NCBI GenBank assembly: GCA_027422505.1 | Contig: JAPQWV010000002.1 | Location: 21,522,001 to 21,586,000, forward strand | Origin: Craterostigma plantagineum | Taxonomy: Eukaryota; Streptophyta; Magnoliopsida; Lamiales; Linderniaceae | Direction: 5' to 3' | Length of the DNA: 64,000 bases | In this document: positions 21,036 through 32,035 of the stretch, piece by piece | How positions within the stretch are numbered: position 1 is the first letter of the stretch | How the letters are laid out: each line of letters opens with the position of its first letter | Translations under genes and position numbers: made by a program | Notes under the pieces: generated by a model | What the model saw: the letters and a program-made list of their open reading frames with translations, nothing else | Database searches by the model: none | What the model was told of the DNA's origin: nothing

Positions 21036-22571
21036 TTTTTTTTTTTTTTTTTGAGAGCAAAGACCATTTAATTTATAGAAGGTCGGCCGAAATCAAATTT
21101 GCTAAGGCTTGTGTGGGTGGGAGACGTCCCTCGCCATCCCAACCAAACACTTTAGCTAGATAGTGAACGACCTCATTACAATGACGCTTAACAAAAGAGA
21201 ACGAAATAGAGAAAAACGATTTCAAAAGATGCATGCAGTCGTATAGGATAGCTCCTATCTTTGTCGATTCCGACGACTTATTGGATAGCTTTTCCACCAC
21301 AGTAAGGCAATCTCCTTCGAGGATTGCTGATAGCCAATTCCTCCGAATAGCAAAAAGCATCGCCCCAAATGCTGCTAAAGCCTCAATGACTTCCGGGTCA
21401 AAAGAGCCACGAAAGAGTTTCGTACCCCATCCGCGACAGTTACCAGCTTCGTCTCGAGCTATAATTCCTATAGCAGCCCCGAAGCGTTGCGAATGAATAG
21501 CTCCATCGAAGTTAAGCTTGATAACGCCTGGAGGGGGACAATTCCATCGAGCTGGTATGGGGGAAGTAACTTCGTTCACTTGGTTGTCGAGATATAATGT
21601 GATGTCAACAGCCTTTGAAATAGAAACCTGATATGGGATGCGGGTTCCTTTCATCGTCAGATTGTTACGTGCATCCCAAATTGCCCATAAGTGATTAAGG
21701 AACATCGCAAATTCTTGTTGGTTCATGACCTCAGGGATTTTACGAAGCCACGTCTATGTAGAAACAGCCCAGTAAGCTTCGACATCATACCTTATACCCG
21801 AGGCCTTCCATATCTGCCGTGTTTTTCCGCATGACATGAAGATATGCTTAGAGTCCTCATAGGGAGAGCCACATCTACGGCAATGGGGGCTGTCGAGGCA
21901 GCCACGGGCAGTGAGATTCGTTGCTGTGGGGAGAGCATAACGGCATAGGCGCCATGCAAAGTTCTTACCTTCGGAATGACGTTAGCGCTCCAAAGGAATT
22001 TCCAGCATTTTAGCGAGCTCGAGCTTGCTGCCGTCTTAAGACTCCAAGTCTCTCCCAAGACGATACGCTGATTTAACAGAGAACACCCCATTCATTGAAT
22101 AATGCCAAATTAGCTTGTCCTGCCCCATATTCGAACTCAGCGGGGTACCTAAAATAAGATCCACATCGATAGGAAAAAACAGTGATTTAATCAGCGTCTC
22201 ATTCCAAGGCCCAGACCCATGCATACGAATATCAGAAACCGTCCAAGTACTAAGCTCTTGTTTGATGTGGGTCACCTGTTTGAAAGATACAGGTCGGTTC
22301 AGCCAAGGATCACCCCACAAGTTGATGCTATTTCCAGAACGGACTTGCCAGCGAACGCCGGCATCAAGCAGAGGTTTTGCAGCCATAATACTACGCCATG
22401 TCATCGAAGGGCTTCGACCAAGGCTGGCTTTCGCGAACGGTACCTCAGGAAAGTAGCGCGCCTTAAGAATTCTTCCGAAGAGACTGTATGGGCGAGTCAT
22501 AAGGCGCCATCCCTGTTTTGCGAGGAGGGCCAAATTAAAGGTTTTAAGGTCACGAAAACCCATGCCACCAA
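21036..22571 (-). mobile_element. 5'-truncated L1-type LINE insertion
   Basis: Minus-strand remnant of an L1-like ORF2. In sense order it holds the C-terminal RT region (MGFRDLKTFNLALLAKQGWR, a hallmark of plant LINE RTs, 22563-22036), a zf-RVT region in a shifted frame (22091-21792; LKCWKFLWSANVIPK), and an RNase H-like domain (21726-21073; IKLNFDGA and LEGDCLTVVEKL). The tail is an oligo(A) of about 17 bases, seen as T at 21036-21052. The endonuclease and RT palm are absent because of 5' truncation. Frameshifts near 22050 and 21770 make it inactive. The 12-bp target duplication on both sides is perfect, so the event is not very old. Confidence 0.92.
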
Positions 22572-22583
22572 TGTTTTCTGTGA
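22572..22583. repeat. Target-site duplication of the LINE, right copy
   Basis: Exact copy of TGTTTTCTGTGA at 21024-21035. It abuts the truncated 5' end of the LINE. Confidence 0.9.
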
Positions 22584-22865
22584 GTATTACCTTCGCATTG
22601 ACACTGTTAAGGAGAGGAACTTAGTTCCTAAACAGTACATAGCGTATCAAAACTTGATAGCAGCAATCAATCTGCGAAATATGTCTATTCCAGTGACTAT
22701 GAAAAACTTCACACTAAAATCATACAAGACGTTTGCTCTTGCCTTACTTAGTTATTGTTTTATTATTTTTCAAATAAGGTCCAGCTTGGTATGCATCATT
22801 CCAAATCCTGCAAACATCATAATATACACATCATTTTCTTTGACAAGTTGAAGACCAACTATGTA

Positions 22866-23173
22866 TCAACAGATTATCCCACATTGTTTTGTGTCAGGCA
22901 GGTCCCTTAGTTTTTAACACGAAGGATTCCGAACCCAAAGCGGAGCGATGGATGTTAAGAGTATGTGGACCGGACCATATGACAACCATCGTAGGCATCC
23001 TATTCAGTGTGTTTTCAACAGGCCTCGAACGACAGCAAAGAGATTACCACCAATGACCCAAAACTGCTCGTTCCTCCACCATTCTTCTATGCTCACTCCG
23101 CTCCAATATACATGCTGCAAAGATTTAGAGAAACAAAGCAATGAAGAAGAGGCTTGCTAAAGTACTTGTCCGA
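22866..23173 (-). pseudogene. CESA: Cellulose synthase (CESA) C-terminal relic
   Basis: Reading minus from 23173: [11 protein letters not shown], a stop, then [20 protein letters not shown] and [11 protein letters not shown], then directly NRMPTMVVIWS, then LLTSIAPLWVRNP, then VLKTKGP and a terminal QCG-x-x-C before TGA (22868-22866). These are in order the C-terminal landmarks of plant CESA, the plasma-membrane catalytic subunit of the cellulose synthase complex. About 100 residues carrying membrane helices are missing between GLLK and NRTPT, and several frameshifts are needed. No introns or upstream exons are recognisable. The tail resembles secondary-wall CESA7 more than CESA1/3/6, which is a weak inference. 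It is a dead fragment, cut on its upstream side by copia B. Confidence 0.75.
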
Positions 23174-23375
23174 ATAGAGAAAAAAAGAAGTCAATTTTTA
23201 GGTCGATGAAACTGAAAAGTAATTTCTAGCTCACAAGAGATGGCAAAGTGAGATGTATAATAGCAGGTCACTAGATATGAAACAGCTGGCTTAAGGTGTT
23301 CTTTAGTTGGAGGAAAAACAATGAAAGATTGCTTACCTCTCGTTAGTTAAGAATCTAGAACATAACCTCATTTAG
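23174..23375. other. Junction between the CESA relic and copia B
   Basis: About 200 bp, no recognisable feature. The 5' truncation point of element B lies near 23375. Confidence 0.4.
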
Positions 23376-26168
23376 CATTTGTCAATTATGTGATAAGGGT
23401 CGTACGGTAACTTTTGAAAATGATAAGTGTGTTGTTAGAAATGATGATAAGGTGTTAAGTGCATCCAGGGCTAGAAATATCTAGTGTATTACTCTTGATG
23501 ATATCACTGACCAAAATGTCAAGTGCTTAGCAGTTACACAGGATAACACCTGGTTATGGCACAGACGCTTAGGACATGCTAACATGGAACTACTGTTTCA
23601 CATTACAAGCAATGCACTGGTAAGAGGTAGTGTTACTGACATAAAGTTCGTCAAGGACTAAACGTGCAAGGCATGCCAAATGGGTAAGTAGACCAAGACA
23701 TCGTTCAGGGTAAAGAATGTGATATCCACATCCAAACCACTGGAACTGCTTCATCTCGACCTTTTTGGTCCTGTTCAGACGATGTCTCTGAGAGGTAAAA
23801 GATATGTCTTTGTCATTGTTGATGATTATTCCAGGTATACATGGGTGATATTCCTTGCACATAAAAATGAGGCATTAGATAACTTTGCATCGCTAGTAAA
23901 GAGACTTGAAAATGAAAAACGAATGAACTTATGCAGGATACGTAGTGATAACGGATTAGAATTGGATAGTAAGTCATTTGCATCATTCTGTGATCAATTT
24001 GGATATAGTCATAACTTCTCTGCCCCTATAACTCCCCAACAGAACGGCGTAGTTGAACGAAAAACAGAGTGTTACAGGAAATGACTAGATCTATGTTACA
24101 TGAGTATGATATTCCTAAACAGTTCTGGGCGGAAGCTGTTAGTACAACTTGTTATGTGTCTAATCGCGTTTTCCTTAGGCTGTTATTAAAGAAAACCTCT
24201 TATGAAATCTGGCATGGTAGATCTCCAAATATAGGATACTTTCGTGTTTTTGGATATAGGTGTTTTATCCTGTATGATAGAGATAAGGGAGGAAAATTTG
24301 ACTCTAAGGTAGATGAATGGATATTCCTTGGTTACAGTCTTCATTCTAAAGCCTATCATGTCTATAATAAAAGGAATCTGACTGTTCAAGAATCCATACA
24401 TGTAATTTTCGATGAGATACCTAAAGCAGCGTGTGCAGAATTACAGGGTACTGAAGAAATAAAGGAAGATTTTCCAAAAGACGAGAACACTGATACACTG
24501 GAACCAGAAGCTGTTGAGCAACAACGCAAAAAATTCAAACATACTTCTAGTCATCCAACAGATCAAGTTATAGGAAATATCACATCTGGAATCAAGACTC
24601 GAGCAATTGCACGAAATCAGGATACGGTGGAATTTCACTATGTACTGCTTTCAATGATGGAACCAAAAACCGTCCATGAAGCCCTGGATGATATATCATG
24701 GATATCTGTCATGGAGGACGAGTTATCACAGTTTGAAAAGAGCCAAGTGTTGACACTCGTGGAGAGACCATATGAAAAATCGATCATAAGAACAAAATGG
24801 GTCTTCCGCAACAAACTCGACGAACACGGTAATATCACCAGTAACAAAGCGGGTTAGTTGCAAAAAGTTATTCCCATGAGGAAGGTATTGATTTCGATGA
24901 AACTTTTGCTCCGATAGCTAGATTAGAGTCTATACGTGTCTTACTTGCATATGCATGCTTTAAACGCTTTAAACTTTTTCAAATGAACGTAAAAAGTGCA
25001 TCTTTGAGTGGCTTTATAAATGAGGAAGTTTATGTAGAACAACCACCCGGTTTTGCTAAGGAACACTTTCCAAATCATGTTTTTAAACTGAACAAAGTAC
25101 AAAATAGTAGCAGGCTCTTAGGGCATGGTATGAAAGGCTAAGTAAGTTTCTGATCTAGATAGGATTTTCGACTGGAACTATTGATAAGTATGAAGGTGGT
25201 CACATGATACTGGTCCAAATCTACGTTGATGATATCATATTTGGAAGTACTAATATTCTTCTTTGTGAGGAATTCTCTAAGTCTATGCAGAAAGAATTTG
25301 AGATGAGCTTAATGGGTGAGCTGAACTACTTCCTCGGGTTGCAAATAAAGCAGTTTGATAATAGAACCTTTGTATCCCAGACGAAATACAGCAAGGAATT
25401 GCTGACAAAATTCGGGATGAGTGATTCCAAAGCAATTTTCACCCCTATGCATCAGACCACCAAAATAGACAGTGACGAATTAGGTGCACCAGTTGATCAA
25501 ACACAGTATTGAGGTATGATCGGAAGCCTTCTATACTTAACTGCTAGTCGCCCTGATATCATGTTTGTAGTTGGTATGTGTTCGAGATATCAGTCTGATC
25601 CTAGGGAATCTCACTTGACAGCAGTCAATCGTATACTTCATGGGTAATGTTAACTTTGGTCTGTGGTATCGGATGAGTTTCATTAATGTGATATTCCGAT
25701 GCCGACTATGCCGGCAGTAGGGAAGATAGGAAAAGTAATAGCGGAACTTGCCAATTACTTGGAAATTCCCTGGTAACTTGGTCTATTAGAAAGCAAAATG
25801 CCGTCGCCCTCTCCACAATCGAAGCTGAATATATGGCCTTAGGAAATTGTTGTCAACAAGTTCTTTGGATAAAGCAAACCCTTAGTGATTTTGGGTTAGG
25901 TTATGACAAAATTTCTATTCCGTGTGATAGCACTAGTGCCATCAGTATTATTAAGAATCTCGTGCATCATTCTCATACTAATCATATAGAGGTTAAACAT
26001 CATTTTATACGAGACCATGTTCAGAAGGGGAATATCAGTATGGAATTCGTAGGAACAAATGATCAGCTTGCTGATATCTTCACGAAGCCCCTAACTGAGG
26101 CAAGATTCTGCGACCTACGTGATCGATTAGGGGTCATCGAGCTAAACAAGGTTAGTAAATCTGCCTAA
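23376..26168 (+). pseudogene. Pol of copia B (integrase-RT-RNase H), disrupted
   Basis: Pieces in order: pre-integrase zinc region (ICQLCDKGRTVTFEN, WLWHRRLGHANMEL, from 23376); integrase core (HLDLFGPVQTMSLRG, FVIVDDYSRYTWVIF, SDNGLELDS, TPQQNGVVERK) 23719-24084 and on to 24857; RT with the catalytic motif QIYVDDIIFGST at 25219-25254; RNase H (IPCDSTSAISIIKN, DQLADIFTKPL) to the stop at 26166-26168. Stop codons and frameshifts occur between these pieces (for example near 23480, 24080, 24856 and 25510), so no polyprotein can be made. Confidence 0.85.
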
Positions 26169-27932
26169 TTGTGCCATTTACTCTAGGATATGTTATTTTA
26201 GGTAGAAATCCATAGATATTCATTCAGCCCTTAGAATATTTTTCAGATCTTATAGATCTTTCCCTTAAATGCAATTTCAGTATTTTAGGAAAAGATTCAT
26301 AGTTATTCCAGCATAAGATTTTTCTTCAGTGATCCATTTTATTTTAGGAATGTCGGATCCTCCAGATCTTTTATTAGAATGTGATTACGTTATTTTAGGT
26401 AAAAATTCGTATCCCATTCCAAGATTTTCTTTCAGCTATCTAGATTATTTTAAGAATGTCGGATTTTCTGGATCTATTCTTAGAATGTGATTAAGTTATC
26501 TTAGGAAGATATTCGTAGATCTCTTTTCAGCCGCTAAGTTATTTCAGAAAATTTGGATCCTTCTTATTCATCCTTTATCAAATCTTTTACTTATTTATGA
26601 GATTCCGTCAAATCACTCTGAGATCCCTAGCGCACTAATTGACAATTTTCACTTTCCTTTGAAATTCAAAATTCGGTTTGGAAATCAAATCTTCTTAATT
26701 CTATTTACGCCGAGTTTATCCTATCTCATTTTTTAAAGACCATATCCCTTGGATATTTGCCTGTTCATAAATAAGATCACTCGATTCTTCCTTCCTTACC
26801 TAAGAATTCGAACTTCACAGTTTCTCTTCTTGAAAAATCATCTAAGTTATACTCCAGCTTTTGAGAGTTCTGTAAGATCACAAGGGAGCTGAACAAATTT
26901 GCTATATCTGCCAGATCAAATAGTGATCCCAGCCTTGAGAACATTTTCTGATAAGTTATTCCTCCATTCATTCTCAATCTTATAGTTATTTTGCGCTAAG
27001 TTTTCAGCCTTAAAGTCGTAGTATATCCCTTTTTTATGTTGAAGTGGGGGAAGTCTGAGTAATTAATGATATAAGGGGTCTAAGAACTGTCTTTGATATT
27101 CGAAATGATGTGCGTGCGATATTCCTTTTATGCGTCTATGATATATCTTAGTGTTTGTATGTGCTGACTGAATTGCATGAAAATATCTGCACATATGCAA
27201 TGGGAGCATAATTGTGTGTGCTTTCTGACTTTTGCCTATATGATATCTATCTATGCTCTAAGTGGAACTTTGAATTTATGCTTTGGACAGTTGGAATAAC
27301 CTTATTTAGATAGGGGGAGCAAACAAATGTAGCTTGGTAGAATCTCTGAACTTCACTAATATTTTTGCTCCGATTGTTGAACGTTTTACATGGAATATTT
27401 GCACTCATGACATGAGTTATCAACACTAGACAGGAAGAGAATACATGCTATGTAAATATTTGCACTTATGATATATCTCTGATGCTCTGATAATTATACT
27501 CTGATACAGTGATGCTCTAATACTTATCTGCGATTATTAACTTTTGTGAGATTTCTTGATAAGTGATAAGTGCCTGCTGCGATGATACTCTGCTGCTTGA
27601 ATCATGTTTGGAAAATGCGCACTTAGACAGGGGGAGCACACTTACGGGTAACTTAAAATTGTGCATTTACGATATATCGTCGAGTATGACACGAGATATC
27701 TGCAGTTAGAAAGGGGGAGCAAATTCATTCATGATATATCTCTGCATGTCATATTGATAACTGCACTTAGGCAGGGGGTGCAAATATGTATCATATGTGA
27801 TTAGAAAATATCATATGCTCTGCTTTGTGGTTATAGAACACTTAGACATATGCTCTAGGACTTAAGTGATCGAATATGCTTACATGCTTCCGTGCTGCAC
27901 CAATTACATGTCATCATCAAAAAGGGGGAGAA
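26169..27932 (+). other. Non-coding 3' region of copia B with PPT-like tracts
   Basis: 26185-26530 contains about four degenerate copies of a unit of about 100 bp (GTTATTTTAGGTAAAAATTC and AATGTCGGAT words). From 27300 on, AGGGGGAG-type purine runs recur at 27312, 27629, 27711 and 27773 before the real PPT at 27919-27932. Several follow the word CACTTAG or a variant. No protein is recognisable. Sireviruses are known to carry multiple PPT-like motifs here. Confidence 0.7.
27919..27932 (+). promoter_or_regulatory. Polypurine tract, element B
   Basis: AAAAAGGGGGAGAA directly before the 3' LTR (TGTTGACC); primer for plus-strand DNA synthesis. Confidence 0.9.
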
Positions 27933-29240
27933 TGTTGACCTTTTGGTCCATGAGCGTTAGAGAGTTTTGATGAACTATGTAATATAATGACATTAGGTCT
28001 ATAAATTAAGCAATTCGATGAATGATCAATATAATGTCTAAGTACATGATAATATTTTACTATGCATGAATTATGAGCTATAAAATGGTTAAAGTGTCAA
28101 ATATTTTATTCGCATGTGATTCTGTGATTTATTGGTGAAACTATGTGAGTGCATGTTATAGACGCCTCACATGCTAGGATATATCGTTTGTGCTATTTAT
28201 GGAAAAAAACATGTGAGATATCCTACCGGGTTATATAAGGAAAATATGATGTCTATATATGGAAAGTGATATACCCGTTGAGAATTATTTATTCACGAGT
28301 GAAACTTGCATCTACGATTTTTGAATGCATCCCACTAAATTAATTGTGCGAAACCGACTTGATATCTTTTTTTTTATACTGATTAGGATATTATAATTAG
28401 GAAAGATTTAATTAATTTACTTTTGATAAGGTGCTATTATGGTATGTGCTATAAACGGATGTGATCTCTGAAATATGAAAAGTTGTGGCATGACATGTTA
28501 ATTCGTTATAGCTGTAACCTTATCTGATTTATGACATGGTAAATATATTGATCTGATATCGAGTGACTTAGAATTTGCGAACCTACGACTGCGAGAGTTT
28601 TGAGCAGAAACACCACTGAGAGATTCCTGAACGATTATTTGCGATAGCTTTCTGCCTACCTGAGCGATCATTTGCGAAGTACTGAATGTACTGAGTTATT
28701 CCAGCCTCCCCCATGTATTCTATCTTCGGACGTGTTGTTTTCGGATGTGAGCAATACCAATGAGGCAAGGTCGACGTTTACGCACACGTCAAGGGAATGA
28801 CGAGTTCCGGGGGCCCTTCGTTGGCGAGCTGTGTTCATCGGGATCAGGAGATTCCGAGGAATGAAACTCGGCGTGTGGTAACCTAGTGTGTCTAGTGTTC
28901 GACTTGTTTCGGTTGTGTATTGGGCTAATCAATCAGTTTTGTATCCAACTACGGTGCATTATAGTGATTGATTAAACTCTTGGGGAGCAAACCCAGAAGA
29001 GGAGTAAGCCCAGTTGGGGATATAACCTTTATACAAATCCTGTCTCGCATTTACTTTACAGTTATTTTCTTTCGCTGTGAGACAGACCCGACACACATCC
29101 GACGTTACTAGGATATATCAGGCATACTCATCACAAGCATAAGTAGGAATTCTAAGTCACTACATCTTAGGATTTGTCAAAAGAAGCATAAATTTTTTAT
29201 AAGCCTAATTCACCCCCCTCTTAGGCACGTTTTTACTTCA
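27933..29240 (+). repeat. 3' LTR of copia B
   Basis: 1308 bp, from TGTTGACC to TTACTTCA. The last 40 bp hold TTCACCCCCCTCTTAGGC, the counterpart of the TTCACCCCCTC box near the end of A's and C's LTRs. There is no matching 5' LTR in the window. Confidence 0.75.
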
Positions 29241-29530
29241 GGCTCATTATGTTGAGCTCGAACTTGAGCTCATTTATGTCGAGCTCGAACATGAGCCCAT
29301 ACATAAGAGCTTGAAAGCTCACGAACATGCTCGCTTTTTTTGTTAATTTTTTTAATAAATATATTTTTTTAAAAAAAAAGCTCGAGCTCAAGCTCAACGA
29401 GCTTTATGAGCTCGAATTCGAGCTCATCGGAGCTCAAATGAGCTCGAGCACAGAAAATGGCTCGAGCACGACTCATTTACAGAAGTAGTTGATATGTAAA
29501 CATAATATTGGGCTCGAGCTCGACATTTAC
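29241..29530. mobile_element. GAGCTC-rich small element
   Basis: GAGCTC and CTCGAGC words crowd both halves (29255-29330 and 29380-29525) around an AT-rich centre and can pair as an imperfect inverted repeat. A second cluster of the same kind lies at 45965-46085. Ends and duplication are not resolved. Confidence 0.5.
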
Positions 29531-29541
29531 AGCCGTAGTTG

Positions 29542-29586
<45 letters not shown>

Positions 29587-29591
<5 letters not shown>

Positions 29592-30283
29592 GGAATTAGT
29601 GACCCAACACTCAAATATTCGGTGGTAAGATTGTTGGGAACAAGTCGGGGATCGATTGGAGCGAAAACGGTGGAAAATGGGCTCGGGACATGAGCCCCAC
29701 GGCCATAAGCAAGAGGCATGGGACCCACTGGGCAGCAAAGGGCAGCTGCGAGAGCCCGACACCTCCAAGGCCATGGAGGTTGTGCTGCTGGCCGTGGGGG
29801 ACGCCAGTTTTGAGGCAGAGCGCGCAGTTTCGATCCGTTCAAGTTCGTCAAACACCCACGGCTGTGGGGAAGATCCAGAATGCGAGGATCTTGATTCCCG
29901 ATGTCTTCACGGCCGTGGAAGGCAATGACGAGGCCGTGGAGCGCGGCTGTTTTGTTTAAAGCAGTTCCAACGGTTTCGGTGACGAACTAGGAACCTTCTA
30001 GACTTAATCTCGTCTATATATAGGGCGAATTAGCTCTATTTGTACTAAGAAAATAGAGAGTAAGTGTGATACTTGTAATCTCTTCAAATAGTTCGGAATA
30101 AAAGAAAACGATTGATCCGTGGATGTAGACTCAAAAGTGAGTCGAACCACGTTAATTTCTGTTTTTCTGGTTTTATCTTCTCTAGTTTTCGAGCGTTTTA
30201 CACATCAAGACCGAATATTTCGACTTGATCTTCACACACCCACGAAAGAATGCAAAGATTCGAACCTATAGGCGCCAGAATCT

Positions 30284-30288
<5 letters not shown>
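29587..30288 (+). mobile_element. Solo LTR inside an (AT)n tract
   Basis: 702 bp with TG...CA ends (TGTTGGGAATTAG to GAATCTCAACA), a TATATATAG promoter-like word near 30013, an AATAAAAG signal near 30100, and the 5-bp duplication ATATA on each side (29582-29586, 30289-30293). The (TA)n run continues on both sides, so the element landed in the microsatellite. No PBS, PPT or second LTR: the expected product of LTR-LTR recombination. The frames at 29656-29959 inside it are incidental. Orientation is inferred from the TATA and polyA signals. Confidence 0.75.
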
Positions 30289-30339
<51 letters not shown>

Positions 30340-30408
30340 AAGAGAGAGTATAAAATTACAAGAGGGAGAAAAATGTAACATATGACGCCCGGTTAGGGAG
30401 TTTTGTCT
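30289..30408. repeat. (AT)n(GA)n microsatellite and gypsy left flank
   Basis: A TA run, then GA repeats, then about 60 bp of single-copy-looking sequence ending in TGTCT, the candidate left duplication of gypsy H (right side TTTCT at 38170-38174). Confidence 0.7.
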
Positions 30409-31997
30409 TGTGGCGCCCCGCCTTCCACCACTACTTTCTTAACTAGTCTACGCGACTAATGTCCTAATGACGAAATAGATCGTGCAAAATTTCGTATAAA
30501 ATTTTTCCTTTTATAAAAAGGAATCGTAAAGTTGTCTACAAAATCATCGTGGGTCCTATATACATAGGAAAGTGCGCATGCGGGTCAAAAAAATCTATCT
30601 ACTGGGCCTCCACGAGGTCGCATCCATGCACACACTTCCATCTCAAAAGTCCTCGAAAGCTTCAAAAGTTGGCCTCGCCGTGAAAATGATCACGTACCGT
30701 GATCGCGGGGTCCTACAACACATAAAACGTGGAATGAGCTTATAAAGCTCAGTAAGTGAAAACTATGCATGCAATGCACGTGACCTAAATAGCGAAGGCA
30801 TTCGTGCCAATGCTATCTACTTCTCACATCCTTCTTGACCTTTCATAACATATTTGGGCCCCTTCGGCTTTCAATCTTACTATGCACCATATAGAGCTCA
30901 AACCCCTAAGGGTATAAATAAGTGGAAATACACACACAGGGAGGCTAAACCCGAGTACTTAATCTGTGCTAAACCCTATGGTGCCTTTCAATCCCAATGT
31001 GAGCCACACTGAGAGGCTAATAGTGACTTTCAATCCCAGTGAAGTCCCATTGAGAGGCTAACCCGGACACACAAAATTTGTTTAACCTTAAGGCGCCTTT
31101 CCATCCCAATGCGATCTGACACGCGAGCCCTTCTCATTGGTAGCTTACTACGAGGTCGCCAACACTCGAGGTTCCCTCGGTGCCGCTCATTCCCTCGAGT
31201 CGCATCCTCTAGGTATCATCTTTCGCTACGGGGTATTTACCTGCCTCTCGTGAATCAGGCAGTCGGCCTCGTGAATCGCCGTAGTATATTTAAGTATTAC
31301 CTGCCTCTCGTGAATCAGGCATTCGACCTCGTGAATCGCCGTACTATAATTAGATATTTACTTGCCTCTCGTGAATCAGGCAGTCGGCCTCGTGAGTCGC
31401 CGTAATATATTTAGATATTTACCTGCCTCCCGTGAATCAGGCAGTCGGCCTCGTGAATCGCCGTAATATATCTAGGTACCATAGAAGAGCCGTGACTCAT
31501 CATTGCGGCGACACAAATGCCCATATCGGCAAATATACATATCGCTTTTAAGCGATCTTACACTCATGCATGCTATTTCCCTGACTCCCATACTAGTCGT
31601 GCGTGCATATGCTCATGCCATGAATATGCGTGTCATGTCATCATATAATGTAAATAATGCACGTAGGATCACATAATTTCATAGAAGCATATAACACATA
31701 ATTTCATGCGCATAAAAATTATGTGTTGTAGTTGCGATTTCCACTTACCTGATATCCTTAGCTATATCGTACGGTAAATTGCTAATCTTCAAACCCTAAG
31801 TATAAAAACATATAAAATTAGGGTTTGTTAGTCTAATTACAGTTTCACGAAAGTGGCTTAGTTTAAAACCCCTAGTTTTGATTTTTATAAATTTCGAAAC
31901 TAATTTTGAAATAGATCTCGACATTATATATACTAGAGTTCGATATTTAAACACTACATAAAGATCTCGACATGGGTTGATATATCTCGACATACAT

Positions 31998-32035
<38 letters not shown>

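Larger units (their letters stand above)
23376..29240 (+). mobile_element. Sirevirus-like copia B, 5'-truncated
   Basis: Contains the pol region from the GAG-pre-integrase domain to RNase H, then a long non-coding 3' region with repeated PPT-like tracts, a PPT at 27919-27932, and a 3' LTR of 1308 bp. The 5' LTR, gag and protease are missing. The long 3' region, repeated AGGGGGAG tracts and the LTR tail TTCACCCCCCTCTTAGGC fit the Sirevirus lineage of Ty1/copia. Confidence 0.85.

Noticed and set aside
29424..29959. Overlapping 90-140-codon frames on both strands
   Set aside because: They cross the GAGCTC element, the (TA)n run (Tyr-Ile repeats) and the solo LTR. No domain and no codon signature.
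31228..31478. Regular direct repeats with spacers, CRISPR-like in appearance
   Set aside because: Plant nuclear DNA, inside an LTR, duplicated in the second LTR, with near-identical spacers. It is an LTR tandem repeat.
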